Below, piece by piece: positions 49,486 through 59,087 of a stretch of DNA of 64,000 nt; the first letter of the stretch is position 1; each line of letters starts with the position of its first letter. The notes under the pieces are model-generated. The model ran no database searches and had not been told where the DNA came from. It saw only the letters and a list, made by a program, of their open reading frames with translations. This stretch comes from Arsukibacterium perlucidum DSM 18276 (GTDB lineage Bacteria; Pseudomonadota; Gammaproteobacteria; Enterobacterales; Alteromonadaceae), in NCBI RefSeq assembly GCF_000382165.1, contig NZ_KB907709.1, positions 62,001 to 126,000 of the forward strand, in the 5' to 3' direction. The translations under genes and the position numbers were made by a program.

Positions 49486-52239
49486 CTAAGCACTTTGTTG
49501 ATCCAGCAGATACACCAGATGCTGATACTCAATCCCGCTATGCCGCGATAAGCCAATCTCACAAGTGCGGCTGCTCGACACCCCTCGTGAGCACTTACTT
49601 ACCTGCGCCGCTAAGTTTGATAGCGCAGACGCATTCAACTCTGGCAACACAAAGCCTTTATCGCCGGCAAAGCCACAACAACTGATCCCTTCGGGTATCA
49701 CCACCTGCCCGGTACAGGCAGCGGTTAATTGCTGCAGTTTTGCGCTCTGGCCCAACTGGCTGGCGCTACAGCTAATATGCAACGCCACCGGCTCTGGCTG
49801 CGGGGTAATGGTTAGTTTTGGTAACACATGCTGATACAGAAAGTCGATACTGTCGATTATCTTCAATCTTGAATCCAGTTTACCCTGCAGGGTTAAACTG
49901 CAAGGGCTGCTATCAGAATAAATCGGGATCTGACCCCAATTACTTGTTGCCAGCAACCACTGGTTTAGTTCAGTTTGTTTCTGTTCAGCCGCGGCAAACT
50001 GACCTTTTGACTGAAACGGCATGCCACAGCACTGGCTGGCCAAACCCTCAGCAACAATCAGCTGATAACCTGCTTTGGCCAGTAAGTCAGTACTTACCTG
50101 CATTAAGCTGCGACTGTCCCGGCTATTGGCTTGCGGCGCCATTACCCGGCTGCTGCAACTGGCCAGATAGATCACTGGCGTAAGGGTGCTGTTTGCGGGC
50201 GTTGTGCTATCAGTGGCTGTTAGTTTTTTACGATTAACCGAAGGCATCGCCCGGTGCCAGCCGGGTATCACCTTTTTGAGAAGCTGCCCTGCCCTCAGGC
50301 CAAAACGCGCTATGGCGCTAACACCGGCAAAATGGCGTGCCATCAAAGCCGCCATACCCTGCCAGCGCCGGTTCTGTTCAGCCCGCAGCGCCCGGGTTAA
50401 CTCGCCGGTATTAATGCCGACCGGACAAGCTGTACTGCACATACCACAGGCAGCACAGGTATCATTGCCGGCATACTGATAGGCTTTGCGCAGTGCCTTC
50501 AGCCGCTTTACATCTTCGCCGGTTGCCTGCAGGCGGGAAATTTCGCGCTGGGTTACAATGCGCTGCCGTGGCGTCAGCGTCAGTTTTCGCGATGGGCAAA
50601 CAGGTTCACAAAAGCCACATTCTATGCATTTGTCTACCAGCGGGTTCGTCGCTGGTAACGGTTTTAAATTTTGCAGATGCAACTGCGGGTTATGGCTTAG
50701 CACCACATCGGGATTAAGGATATGCTGTGGGTCCAGCAGATTTTTAAGCTTCCACATCAGCTGATAAGCATCCTTTCCCCACTCCAGCTCAACAAAGGGC
50801 GCCATATTCCGGCCAGTGCCATGCTCGGCTTTTAGCGAGCCGCCAAATTCTGCCGCCACCAGCTGCGTCACTTCTTGCATAAAGTTGTCGTAACGCTTAA
50901 CTTCTGCCGGGGTGTCAAAGCCCTGGGTGAAAACAAAGTGCAGGTTACCTTCCAGCGCGTGGCCAAAAATAATGGCTTCGTCATAGCTGTATTTAGCAAA
51001 CAATTGCTGCAGCCGGGCCACACCTGCAGCCAGTTGCGCCAGCGGAAAAGTGACATCTTCAATAATTACTGTAGTACCAGTGTCGCGCACTGCACCGACT
51101 GCCGGGAAGGTACCCTTGCGTATCGCCCAAAGCTGGTTATATACCGCAGGGTCAGTACTGAAATCAACCTGCCGCTCCAGCTCAAAGCCCTGCACCACCG
51201 CCCGTAACTGCGCTAATTGCTGCTGTAAGGTCTGGCTGGATATTGCGGTGCTTTCAATCAGTAAAGCACAGGCATTAGCGGATACTTGTTTCACCCAATC
51301 CGGCATGCCGGCTTTGTGCTCAACGGAGCGCAAGCTGCGCCGGTCCAATAGCTCGACCGCCGCTACCGGCAACGGTTTTAATAAGGTTACTGCCTGACAG
51401 CATTGCTCTACAGATGGAAACACCAGCAGGCTACTGGCCCGGTGCGGGTAATCCGGCACAGTGTTATAAGTGATGGCACTGATAAAACCGAGGCAGCCCT
51501 CAGAGCCGACCATAAGGTGAGTCAGAATATCAATCGGATCGGTAAATTCGGTTAATGCATTCAGTGAAAAACCGGTGGTATTTTTTAAGCGGTATTTATG
51601 GCGGATTTTAGCGCACAACGCCTCGTCAGCGCGGGTTTGCCCGGCTAATGACGACAACTCAGCCAGCAACTCTGGGTGGCTGTGTTTAAATGCCTCAACA
51701 CTGGCGCTATCTTCGGTGTCCAGCACGGTGCCATCAAATAAAACAAGGCGCATCGCCGCCAGGGTATTAAAACTGTTATGGGCAGTACCGCAGCACATAC
51801 CACTGGCATTATTGGCAACAATGCCGCCAATTTTACAGCTATTAATGGACGCCGGGTCTGGGCCGATTTTACGCTGAAACTTAGTCAGCATGCTGTTGGC
51901 CGCGGCGCCAATTACCCCGGGTTGCAACCGGATTTGCTCACCGAGGCCGCGCACCTCGCGCTGCTGCCAGTTCTCGCCCAGCACCAGCAGCACCGAATCT
52001 GTTACCGCCTGACCGGATAAACTGGTACCCGCCGCCCGAAAGGTAACAGCCACTTTATGCTGATTTGCCAGCTTCAGCAGTGTCACCACTTCTGCCTCAG
52101 ATTCAACCCGCAGCACTAATTTGGGCAGTAACCGATAAAAGCTGGCATCGGTGCCATACGCCAGGGTAGCGATAGGATCGTCAAAATAGCGCGACGCGGG
52201 GATCAGCTGTTTTACAGCCTGAATAAACTGCGGTGGCAT
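49486..52239 (-). CDS. FAD-linked, Fe-S D-lactate dehydrogenase-type oxidoreductase
   Basis: A 917-residue respiratory flavoprotein; the ATG at 52239 has GAGG upstream, while the 30-codon extension lacks support. N-terminal FAD_binding_4 domain (AAGTSLSGQAVTDSVLLV; IGGIVANNASGMCCGT), a FAD-oxidase C domain with EHGTGRN, two [4Fe-4S] motifs (CIECGFCEPVCP, CAACGMCSTACPVG), and two CCG domains (SQCCGMPFQ, ISCCGFAGDKG). The layout matches the Dld-II D-lactate dehydrogenase of Shewanella, feeding electrons to quinone. A YdiJ-like 2-hydroxyglutarate dehydrogenase is the alternative. Confidence 0.88.
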   Translation of the reverse strand: MPPQFIQAVKQLIPASRYFDDPIATLAYGTDASFYRLLPKLVLRVESEAEVVTLLKLANQHKVAVTFRAAGTSLSGQAVTDSVLLVLGENWQQREVRGLGEQIRLQPGVIGAAANSMLTKFQRKIGPDPASINSCKIGGIVANNASGMCCGTAHNSFNTLAAMRLVLFDGTVLDTEDSASVEAFKHSHPELLAELSSLAGQTRADEALCAKIRHKYRLKNTTGFSLNALTEFTDPIDILTHLMVGSEGCLGFISAITYNTVPDYPHRASSLLVFPSVEQCCQAVTLLKPLPVAAVELLDRRSLRSVEHKAGMPDWVKQVSANACALLIESTAISSQTLQQQLAQLRAVVQGFELERQVDFSTDPAVYNQLWAIRKGTFPAVGAVRDTGTTVIIEDVTFPLAQLAAGVARLQQLFAKYSYDEAIIFGHALEGNLHFVFTQGFDTPAEVKRYDNFMQEVTQLVAAEFGGSLKAEHGTGRNMAPFVELEWGKDAYQLMWKLKNLLDPQHILNPDVVLSHNPQLHLQNLKPLPATNPLVDKCIECGFCEPVCPSRKLTLTPRQRIVTQREISRLQATGEDVKRLKALRKAYQYAGNDTCAACGMCSTACPVGINTGELTRALRAEQNRRWQGMAALMARHFAGVSAIARFGLRAGQLLKKVIPGWHRAMPSVNRKKLTATDSTTPANSTLTPVIYLASCSSRVMAPQANSRDSRSLMQVSTDLLAKAGYQLIVAEGLASQCCGMPFQSKGQFAAAEQKQTELNQWLLATSNWGQIPIYSDSSPCSLTLQGKLDSRLKIIDSIDFLYQHVLPKLTITPQPEPVALHISCSASQLGQSAKLQQLTAACTGQVVIPEGISCCGFAGDKGFVLPELNASALSNLAAQVSKCSRGVSSSRTCEIGLSRHSGIEYQHLVYLLDQQSA

Positions 52240-52401
52240 GCAAACCTCTGGCGAAAAACACTTAACGTAGACTAACCGATAATAAGGTAACAGCAGAGTA
52301 GTTATCGAAATTTTATTTATGCAAAGCAAGTCTGTTTTTTGCTTGCGATATGATTGGGTTTCACCAGAGCGACTTATCTGACAGCCATTACTGTAGTTAA
52401 T

Positions 52402-52427
52402 AAAAAACCGGCAAAAGCCGGTTTTTT
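52402..52427. terminator. bidirectional terminator downstream of grpE
   Basis: The stem aaaaaaccggc/gccggtttttt with loop aaaa has T-runs on both strands. It ends grpE 15 bp past its stop; the Dld-type gene lies further along in the same direction. Confidence 0.9.
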
Positions 52428-52442
52428 ATTATTAAAATCAAT

Positions 52443-53036
52443 CTATTCCGGTGCCTTTGACACCCCAACCATAGCCGGGCGCAATAAACGGCCATTTAAT
52501 TCATAACCTTTTTGCATTACAAAAGTCACGGTATTAGGTGCGACATCTGCAGATGGTTGAATGGTCATCGCCTGATGTAAATCCGGGTTAAATGGCTGAC
52601 CTTGCGGGTCAATTTGCTGTACACCGTATTTAGCAACGGTGTCCAGGAAGCTCTTCATGGTCAGCTCTACGCCTTCTACAATACCGGTAAAAGCTTCATC
52701 TTCGCGATTAATAAACGCCAGCGCCCGCTCCAGATTATCCACTACCGGTAATAAGTCACCGGCAAATTTTTCCAGGGCAAATTTATGGGCCTTTTCCACG
52801 TCCTGGCTGGCACGACGACGGGCGTTTTCAGCATCAGCTTTAATTCGCAGCATTAAATCCTGCTGGTCAGCCAGCTTAGCTTGCGCCTGCGCCAGTTCAG
52901 TTTCCAGTTTAGAAATGATCGCTTGCTCACCAGACAATTCAACGGTATCAGCCTGATCGTTGGCCGTACTTTCCGGCGCGGTGGTGTCCTGCTTAATCTC
53001 TTCAGCCTGCTCGTTCGGCTTTGTTTGCTCGGTCAT
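52443..53036 (-). CDS. grpE: nucleotide exchange factor GrpE
   Basis: Releases ADP from DnaK. The ATG at 53036 has GGAG upstream and gives 197 residues. Acidic N-terminal tail ([14 protein letters not shown]), a long coiled coil (about 40-100, [20 protein letters not shown] and [17 protein letters not shown]), the four-helix region ([12 protein letters not shown]) and the beta domain ending [17 protein letters not shown] are all family features. Expressed from a sigma-32-like promoter inside the end of hrcA. Confidence 0.97.
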   Translation of the reverse strand: MTEQTKPNEQAEEIKQDTTAPESTANDQADTVELSGEQAIISKLETELAQAQAKLADQQDLMLRIKADAENARRRASQDVEKAHKFALEKFAGDLLPVVDNLERALAFINREDEAFTGIVEGVELTMKSFLDTVAKYGVQQIDPQGQPFNPDLHQAMTIQPSADVAPNTVTFVMQKGYELNGRLLRPAMVGVSKAPE

Positions 53037-53065
53037 GCTAACTACTCCAAATGAAAGTAGGTGTA

Positions 53066-54094
53066 TTATGGGGATGGATTCTGTCGATTCAAGTTTAAAT
53101 TTAAGTGATGGGCGCACGCTTCCACTAATGGTACCAATTTGGCGTAGTTCATCCGTCTGGGTCCTAACAAAGCAATAAAGCGGTGTGGCTTAGTTTGGTA
53201 GCGCTGGCTGATCACACTAACCGCTGCCAGTTCAACAAAGCCAGACTCTTTACCCAGAATGAGTTTTGGGTGCTCATCGGTAGTAATTTTCTGCAATAAA
53301 TTTATTAAGCCGGCTGGCTGCTCCAACATCTGAAAAACCTGCTGCAACGCCGGATTATGCTGGTATTCCGGGCTTAATACTAATTGATGCTGGCCAAAAA
53401 TAAGCGGTTGATGCTGCAAAAACTCATCCAGACTCAGTTGCCCCAGCACGTTATTGATCAATAGTTGGCTACAACCACTTTCATTTTTTGCGATGCCAGC
53501 AAGACGGGCAATACCGTCCTGCCACTGACCATTGGCCAACGCCGCATTAAGCAAACACAGCACTTTACCCAGAGTGGCACTGTCGATACTCTGGGCGCAG
53601 TCGAGTACCCGGTGTAAAATATCGCCATCCTCGTCAATTACAACCAGCAGCAAGCGGTCACTGGCCAGCCGAACTAAATCAATTTGTCTTACCTCACGGC
53701 CACTGGCTTTGGGTGCACTGATAATGGCCACACAGCCTGTCAGGTTAGTCAGCAACTGGCCGGCTTGCTGGCACAATAACGATACTGGCAGGGTGGGCAC
53801 CAGCCGCCGTTGAATTTCTGCCTGCCAGCGGCCACTAAGTGGTTGCATAGTAAGCATTTTATCGATAAACAAGCGGATACCACTGGTGGTGGGTACCCGG
53901 CCGGCAGAAGTATGAGGTGAACGGATAAAGCCCTGTTGCTCCAGTTGCACCATGGTATTGCGGACGGTGGCGGAACTGACATCCAACGCCTGATTTTCAG
54001 CAATCAGCTTGCTGGATACCGGCAAGCCATCAGCCAGATATTGCTCAACGATCAGCTTTAAGATTAACTCTGCCCTGCTTAGCGCCACCGCCAT
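53066..54094 (-). CDS. hrcA: heat-inducible transcriptional repressor HrcA
   Basis: Repressor that normally binds CIRCE operators and needs GroEL to fold. The 342 residues have a winged helix-turn-helix (about 20-75, [38 protein letters not shown]), the [18 protein letters not shown] junction, and the GAF-like C-terminal domain ending [21 protein letters not shown]. It lies upstream of grpE in the same direction. HrcA is absent from enterobacteria but known in other proteobacteria, where groESL is the usual target. No perfect CIRCE is visible in this window. Confidence 0.95.
   Translation of the reverse strand: MAVALSRAELILKLIVEQYLADGLPVSSKLIAENQALDVSSATVRNTMVQLEQQGFIRSPHTSAGRVPTTSGIRLFIDKMLTMQPLSGRWQAEIQRRLVPTLPVSLLCQQAGQLLTNLTGCVAIISAPKASGREVRQIDLVRLASDRLLLVVIDEDGDILHRVLDCAQSIDSATLGKVLCLLNAALANGQWQDGIARLAGIAKNESGCSQLLINNVLGQLSLDEFLQHQPLIFGQHQLVLSPEYQHNPALQQVFQMLEQPAGLINLLQKITTDEHPKLILGKESGFVELAAVSVISQRYQTKPHRFIALLGPRRMNYAKLVPLVEACAHHLNLNLNRQNPSP
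53068..53093 (-). promoter_or_regulatory. sigma-32-type promoter of grpE
   Basis: Minus-strand CTTGAA (53093-53088) and CCCCAT (53073-53068, continuing AAT) are 14 nt apart. The promoter overlaps the last codons of hrcA and lies about 30 bp before the grpE ATG. Confidence 0.8.
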
Positions 54095-54141
54095 ACTACA
54101 AAATACCTTATTCAGTGTTGGCTATTGATCTGGGGGCTAAA

Positions 54142-54170
54142 ATAGCAATATCAAGTTGATATATCGCTAA
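54142..54170. promoter_or_regulatory. CIRCE-like palindrome between hrcA and nadK
   Basis: On the minus strand TAGCGATAT, a 9-nt spacer and ATATTGCTA form 9-bp arms with one mismatch. The 9-N9-9 geometry and the TTAGC start recall CIRCE (TTAGCACTC-N9-GAGTGCTAA), but the inner halves differ. It sits in the divergent hrcA/nadK promoter region and may be an HrcA autoregulatory operator. Confidence 0.4.
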
Positions 54171-54240
54171 AAGAAGCCGGAAGCTGGTCGCCGGCCGATG
54201 TGGCCGCTATACTGGCAAAATGCCAGCCAGGAACCTCCTT

Positions 54241-55122
54241 ATGAGCCATACTTTTACTAAAATCGGCCTGATTGGAAAACCCAATCATCAGGGTGCTAAC
54301 CACACTCTGGTCAGCCTGTATCATTTCCTTTGTGCCAAAGGCCTTGAGGTCTTCGTTGAGGAACGGGTGGCGCAGTCTTTAGCATTGGCCGACGCGAAAA
54401 TCCTTGATTTAGTGGATCTGGGTAAAACCTGCGATTTAGCGATAGTGGTAGGTGGCGACGGCAATATGCTTGGTGCGGCAAGAGTGCTGGCGCGGTTTGA
54501 TGTGGCGGTGCTAGGGGTCAATCGTGGCAATTTAGGCTTTTTAACGGATTTAGCGCCTGAATTCTTCGAACAGCCACTGTCTGATGTGCTGGACGGTAAC
54601 TTTGTCACTGAAAAAAGAAATTTACTGGAAATATCAGTCCACCGCCATGGCAGCATTAAAAGCAGTAACAGCGCAGTTAACGAAGCTGTACTGCACGCTG
54701 ATAAAGTGGCACATATGATTGAATTCGAAGCATATATTAACAACGAGTTTGTCTACAGTCAGCGCTCAGATGGCTTAATCGTCAGCACACCAACCGGCTC
54801 TACTGCCTATTCGTTATCTGGTGGTGGGCCAATCCTTACCCCTGATTTAGATGCGATGTGTCTGGTACCGATGTTTCCGCACACCTTAAGCAGCAGGCCA
54901 TTAGTGGTATCGGGTAACAGTGAAATATGTTTAAAAGTAGCCGACAGCAACGATGCCCATCTGCAAATCAGCTGCGACAGCCACGTTATTCTGGCGGTAA
55001 TGCCCGGCGATGAAATTTATATCCGCAAACACCCCACACCATTACGTTTAGTGCACCCCCCCGGCTACAGCTACTACCACGTGCTGCGCAATAAACTCGG
55101 CTGGGGCACTAAACTTTATTAG
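54241..55122 (+). CDS. nadK: NAD kinase
   Basis: Phosphorylates NAD to NADP in the cytoplasm. The ATG at 54241 gives 293 residues (E. coli has 292); a start seven codons earlier is less likely. Motifs: [13 protein letters not shown] (about 70-82), [19 protein letters not shown], and [22 protein letters not shown]. Divergent from hrcA-grpE, an order frequent in gammaproteobacteria (grpE-nadK-recN). Confidence 0.97.
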   Translation: MSHTFTKIGLIGKPNHQGANHTLVSLYHFLCAKGLEVFVEERVAQSLALADAKILDLVDLGKTCDLAIVVGGDGNMLGAARVLARFDVAVLGVNRGNLGFLTDLAPEFFEQPLSDVLDGNFVTEKRNLLEISVHRHGSIKSSNSAVNEAVLHADKVAHMIEFEAYINNEFVYSQRSDGLIVSTPTGSTAYSLSGGGPILTPDLDAMCLVPMFPHTLSSRPLVVSGNSEICLKVADSNDAHLQISCDSHVILAVMPGDEIYIRKHPTPLRLVHPPGYSYYHVLRNKLGWGTKLY

Positions 55123-55167
55123 AAACTGTCACCTGTTTAAAAATCAGGCTTGCATAATCAACAATTA

Positions 55168-55198
55168 CTGTATAAATTTACACTGTAACTAAACACAG
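55168..55198 (+). promoter_or_regulatory. overlapping LexA boxes upstream of recN
   Basis: CTGT-N8-ACAG is perfect at 55183-55198. An overlapping near-match, CTGT-N8-ACAC, lies at 55168-55183. They lie about 40-65 bp before the recN ATG. recN is strongly SOS-regulated with multiple LexA sites in E. coli. Confidence 0.8.
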
Positions 55199-55234
55199 TA
55201 TAAAACAGTAATTATTCCTGACGGGAGTCACAGC

Positions 55235-56908
55235 ATGCTAAGCCACCTTCATATCAGCAATTTTGCTATCGTGCGGGCACTGGAAATAGACTGGCAAGCC
55301 GGTATGTCAACCATTACCGGCGAAACCGGTGCCGGTAAATCTATTGCTATTGATGCGCTGTCACTGTGTTTAGGCGAGCGGGCTGACGCCACTGTTGTGC
55401 GCCCCGGGGCCGATAAAGCCGATATTGTCGCCACCTTTGATATTGCACAATTACCCCAGGCGCAGCACTGGCTGGAACAGCAGGACCTGGCGATGGGCAG
55501 CGAATGTATCGTCCGGCGGGTCATTAATAACGAAGGCCGCTCGCGTGGCTATATTAACGGCGTGCAGGTACCAGCTCAGCAACTTAAAGCTCTTGGCCAG
55601 TACTTACTGAGCATTCATGGTCAGCATGCGCACCAGCAACTACTAAAACCCGATTATCAGCGCCAGCTGCTGGATGCCTTTGCCGATAATGCGCCACTGC
55701 GCAGTAAATTAAAACAATGCTTTCAGCAGTGGCAATCTCTGAAACAGGAGTATCAGCAGCTGCAGCAAAGCCAGCAGCAACGTGATGCCCAGCGCCAATT
55801 GCTGGAATATCAGGTGGCAGAGCTGGACCAATTTGCGCCGGTAAGCGATGAGTTTTCCCAGCTGGAAGCGGAGCAAAGCCGGCTTTCTCATGGCCAGACT
55901 CTGTTAAGCCAAAGCCAGCAATGTATTGAGCAACTGTACGACAGCGACGAGGGCTCGATTTATCAGGCGCTTTCTGTCGTTAACCAGCAATTGGAGCAAT
56001 TGTGTCAGCTTGATAACAGTTTAAACCCGCTACAGCAAATGCTCGCTGATGCGCTGATGCAAACCGAAGAGGCCAGCCGCGAGCTACGCCGCTATGCCGA
56101 CAAAGTTGAACTGGACCCTGAGCGGCTGCAAGAAGTTGATGAGCGAATGGGCCAGTGGCTTAATTTAAGCCGCAAACATCAGGTTACCTTTGAGCAGCTG
56201 CCTGAATTTCACCAACAGCTGGCAGGACAACTGGCAGAACTGACCGGCGATGACCAGCGTTTAGTGCAACTGGAAGCCGAGCTTACCGAAGCAGAGCAGC
56301 GCTACCAGCAACTGGCTGGCGAGCTTAATCAGCAACGGCAGCAGGCCGCTGGCAAGTTAAGCACGCTGATTGCCAACAGTATGCATGAACTCAGTATGGC
56401 GAATTCGCGTTTTGAAATTAACGTTCAGGCGCTGAGTTTAGAGCAAGCCAGCAGCCATGGCTGGGACCAAATAAGCTTTACCGTTTCTACCAACCCGGGC
56501 CAGCCACTACAACCTCTGGCAAAAGTGGCCTCGGGTGGTGAGTTATCGCGGATTAGTTTGGCAGTGCAGGTGATCCTGGCAGATAAAATTACTACCCCTA
56601 CCCTGATTTTCGATGAGGTTGATGTCGGGATCAGCGGCCCGGTGGCGGCCGGTGTCGGCAAGCTGTTACGCCAGCTTGGCGAAACCACCCAGATTATCTG
56701 TGTAACCCATTTACCGCAGGTTGCCAGCCAGGGCCATCAACAACTGTTTGTGGAAAAATATACTGATGGCCAGGCAACAGAAACCCGGATGCGCCTGCTA
56801 AGTGATGAGCAACGGATCGGCGAAATAGCCCGCTTACTGGCAGGAGAGAATATCAGTGCCAGTGCGCTGGCCAATGCCCGCGAACTTTTGTGTGCCCCGG
56901 CAGTCTGA
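55235..56908 (+). CDS. recN: DNA repair protein RecN
   Basis: SMC-like ATPase for double-strand break repair. The 557 residues begin MLSHLHISNFAIVRALEIDW; Walker A is ITGETGAGKSIAIDAL (about 30), a long Gln/Leu-rich coiled coil spans about 150-370, and the C-terminal ATPase half has the signature KVASGGELSRISLAVQVI and Walker B TLIFDEVDVGISG. GGGAG precedes the ATG. The upstream LexA boxes indicate SOS induction. Confidence 0.97.
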   Translation: MLSHLHISNFAIVRALEIDWQAGMSTITGETGAGKSIAIDALSLCLGERADATVVRPGADKADIVATFDIAQLPQAQHWLEQQDLAMGSECIVRRVINNEGRSRGYINGVQVPAQQLKALGQYLLSIHGQHAHQQLLKPDYQRQLLDAFADNAPLRSKLKQCFQQWQSLKQEYQQLQQSQQQRDAQRQLLEYQVAELDQFAPVSDEFSQLEAEQSRLSHGQTLLSQSQQCIEQLYDSDEGSIYQALSVVNQQLEQLCQLDNSLNPLQQMLADALMQTEEASRELRRYADKVELDPERLQEVDERMGQWLNLSRKHQVTFEQLPEFHQQLAGQLAELTGDDQRLVQLEAELTEAEQRYQQLAGELNQQRQQAAGKLSTLIANSMHELSMANSRFEINVQALSLEQASSHGWDQISFTVSTNPGQPLQPLAKVASGGELSRISLAVQVILADKITTPTLIFDEVDVGISGPVAAGVGKLLRQLGETTQIICVTHLPQVASQGHQQLFVEKYTDGQATETRMRLLSDEQRIGEIARLLAGENISASALANARELLCAPAV

Positions 56909-56972
56909 AAGAAGATTTTTCAGCAAGGCTGTCATAGGGTATGATAACCGCAACCGGACTTAACAGACGAAA

Positions 56973-57326
56973 ATGATGAAAACAGTAGTACAAATTTTAG
57001 TAGTAATTGGCCTGCTGGCCAGCTTAAGCGCCTGCTCTAACGTGATATACCGGATTGATGTGCCACAGGGTAATTTCCTTGAGCAAAAAGACATCAACAA
57101 ACTGCGGGTGGCAATGACCAAAGAGCAGGTTAAATTTGTACTGGGCAGCCCGGTAGCAGAAAACGCTTTTGACAACGACACCTGGCATTACTTCTATTCG
57201 TTAAAAGGTGGCCGCGGTAATAACTTTCAGAAACAACTTATTGTTGAATTTAAAGATAATAAATTGCAGGACATTTCTGGCGACTTTGAGAAGTCTGAAG
57301 ATTTTAATACCCCGCTGGATATCTGA
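56973..57326 (+). CDS. bamE: outer membrane assembly lipoprotein BamE
   Basis: Accessory lipoprotein of the BAM complex that stabilises BamA-BamD. The 117 residues have a lipoprotein signal (LLASLSACSN, lipidated Cys about 22), the conserved YRIDVPQGN, the BamE core LRVAMTKEQVKFVLGSPV, and DTWHYFYSLKGG. Its place after recN and opposite ratB-ratA matches E. coli (recN-bamE-ratBA-smpB). Confidence 0.96.
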   Translation: MMKTVVQILVVIGLLASLSACSNVIYRIDVPQGNFLEQKDINKLRVAMTKEQVKFVLGSPVAENAFDNDTWHYFYSLKGGRGNNFQKQLIVEFKDNKLQDISGDFEKSEDFNTPLDI

Positions 57327-57361
57327 TAAATCGCCATAACAATCTTTACGTAAGAATCGGT

Positions 57362-57536
57362 TTACCCTAAAACGACCGTTGAAGCCCTGGACGGGCGGAT
57401 AAATGCGTCGGGAACGCATTTAAACAGCTCTGCTGGCCCGCAAGGGTGAACTTCATGGATGAAGTTTATAAACGAGGCCCCATGGATGGGTTTACGACGT
57501 GTCGTTGTGGGTGAACTGGTTCGTTCGCCACTCCTA
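57362..57536. repeat. structured intergenic element between bamE and ratB
   Basis: About 170 bp with several short hairpins: aaatgcg/cgcattt (57401-57421) and aacttc/gaagtt (57449-57466), plus GGCCCCATGGATGGG-type partial palindromes. An apparent ORF on the minus strand has no protein character. It looks like a dispersed intergenic repeat rather than a gene; the copy number cannot be judged here. Confidence 0.45.
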
Positions 57537-57869
57537 TTAATGTTCCTGCTTTCTACCACCGGTAACTTTATCTGCCCGCCCTTCTTCTTTGGCTTTCTCG
57601 GCCCGGCGACGGCGTAAGTCTTTTGGATCCGCAATCAACGGCCGGTAAATTTCAATTCTGTCGCCATCTTTTACCAGCTCGTCCGGTTTTACCGGCCGGC
57701 TCCAGACCCCAACTTTCTGCTGGTTTAAGTCAATGTCGGGATATTGCTGCAAAATACCCGACTGTTCAATAACCTGCAGCACAGTGCTGCCGGGCAGCAC
57801 CGATAACGTCAATAAACTTTGTTGCGCAGGCAACGCATAAGCCACTTCTACCGTGAGTTGCTCAGCCAT
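57537..57869 (-). CDS. ratB: RnfH-family ubiquitin-like protein RatB
   Basis: A 110-residue protein with a beta-grasp core ([34 protein letters not shown], then [26 protein letters not shown]), a signature of the RnfH/RatB family. The C-terminus is basic and charged ([13 protein letters not shown]). Function is poorly defined. It overlaps the ratA stop by 8 bp, consistent with a ratA-ratB unit. Confidence 0.93.
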   Translation of the reverse strand: MAEQLTVEVAYALPAQQSLLTLSVLPGSTVLQVIEQSGILQQYPDIDLNQQKVGVWSRPVKPDELVKDGDRIEIYRPLIADPKDLRRRRAEKAKEEGRADKVTGGRKQEH

Positions 57870-58305
57870 TATTCACCCCATATACCACTTTGGCTCTTTG
57901 GGTAAACGCATTGACCATAGCGGCAGTTAGCTCTGAGAATACTTTACCAAAGGCAAACTGTACCAGGCGACTGGAGAACTCAAACTCCAAACGCAGCACC
58001 ACTTTACAAGAGTGTTCGTTCAGGGGCACAAAATGCCAGCCCCCCTGCAAGCGCTTAAAAGGCCCGTCTACTAATTGCATATTAATCCGTTCATTCGGGT
58101 GCAAAATATTGCGGGTAGTAAAAGATTGACCAATCCCCGCCTTGGAAACCTGTAACTTTGCCACCATCTCATTCTCAGACTGGCTTAATATATCTGCAGA
58201 GGTACAGCCAGGCAGAAATTGTGGGTAATCTGGTACGGCATTCACCAGGTCAAACATTTGTTGCGCACTGTAAAAAACCAAGGCACTGCGCTCAATTTGT
58301 GGCAT
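57862..58305 (-). CDS. ratA: ribosome-association / ubiquinone-binding START protein RatA
   Basis: A 147-residue START/polyketide-cyclase-like protein (Coq10 family). The ATG at 58305 has GGGGAG upstream; the frame is open to 58482 but that extension runs through the divergent promoter. Visible features: the [24 protein letters not shown] start, [23 protein letters not shown] and the C-terminal helix [21 protein letters not shown]. In E. coli RatA was reported to inhibit 70S formation; Coq10 homologues bind quinone. Divergent from smpB. Confidence 0.93.
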   Translation of the reverse strand: MPQIERSALVFYSAQQMFDLVNAVPDYPQFLPGCTSADILSQSENEMVAKLQVSKAGIGQSFTTRNILHPNERINMQLVDGPFKRLQGGWHFVPLNEHSCKVVLRLEFEFSSRLVQFAFGKVFSELTAAMVNAFTQRAKVVYGVNNG

Positions 58306-58432
58306 ACTCACTCCCCTTAAAACTCGCTGCTGATTGTAACAGAATAACGCGGGGCAACAAGGCCGGCATAGTACGGCCCCATCGGGATCCAGAGCAGCGT
58401 ACCCGGTCAGCGCGTTAGCAAAATAGCGAATT

Positions 58433-58915
58433 ATGAGCAAAAAAAAACCAACTAAAAATACCAACGGTACTATTGCAACCAATAAAAAAGCCCGTCACGA
58501 ATATTTTCTGGAAGACAGATACGAGGCCGGCATCAGTTTGCAGGGCTGGGAAGTTAAGAGTATCCGCGAGGGCAAGGTTAACCTGTCTGACGCCTATGTT
58601 ATTCTCAAAGACGGTGAAGCTTTTCTGTTTGGTGCGCAAATACAAGCGCTAAAAAGCGCCTCCAGCCATGTTATCTGCGATCCGGATCGCAGCCGTAAAC
58701 TGCTATTAAATAAACGCGAACTAAATAAGCTTATAGGTTTGAAAGAGCGTGATGGCTATACCCTGATTGCCACCGCTATGTACTGGAAAGCCTGTTGGGT
58801 AAAAGTAGAGTTTCACTTAGCCAAGGGTAAAAAGCAGCATGACAAACGCGATGATATTAAAGACAGAGACTGGTCGCGTGAAAAAGAGCGGATGATGAAA
58901 CACAGCAAACGCTAA
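58433..58915 (+). CDS. smpB: SsrA-binding protein SmpB
   Basis: Binds tmRNA and delivers it to stalled ribosomes for trans-translation. The 160 residues have [32 protein letters not shown], the OB-fold core, [15 protein letters not shown], and the basic C-terminal tail [19 protein letters not shown] that probes the mRNA channel. It is 172 bp upstream of ssrA, the classic pairing. Confidence 0.98.
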   Translation: MSKKKPTKNTNGTIATNKKARHEYFLEDRYEAGISLQGWEVKSIREGKVNLSDAYVILKDGEAFLFGAQIQALKSASSHVICDPDRSRKLLLNKRELNKLIGLKERDGYTLIATAMYWKACWVKVEFHLAKGKKQHDKRDDIKDRDWSREKERMMKHSKR

Positions 58916-59018
58916 TTTTTTTGGCTGGCCTTGAAACTATCAGGGTGTGTCACCATCTAATGGGTGTGACAGTTAGAAAGTAAGACCGGCGATTGAATGC
59001 TCTGCAACATTTTGTTCC

Positions 59019-59047
59019 TTGTTATAAGCAGATAGCAGGCGTACAAT
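59019..59047 (+). promoter_or_regulatory. sigma-70 promoter of ssrA
   Basis: -35 TTGTTA (59019-59024) and -10 TACAAT (59042-59047) with exactly 17 nt spacing. The predicted transcript begins about 35 nt before the mature tmRNA end, leaving a 5' leader for RNase P removal. Confidence 0.6.
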
Positions 59048-59087
59048 AGCCAAACACTGAGAGTGTTAGTGTTAAACCAAAGAATTC

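Noticed and set aside
57362-57634. 90-residue minus-strand frame across the bamE-ratB gap
   Set aside because: It overlaps ratB in another frame and its intergenic part is composed of hairpins.
58178-58482. Membrane-anchored longer form of RatA
   Set aside because: The hydrophobic stretch upstream of 58305 lies in the divergent smpB promoter region, and the ATG at 58305 has a strong GGGGAG.
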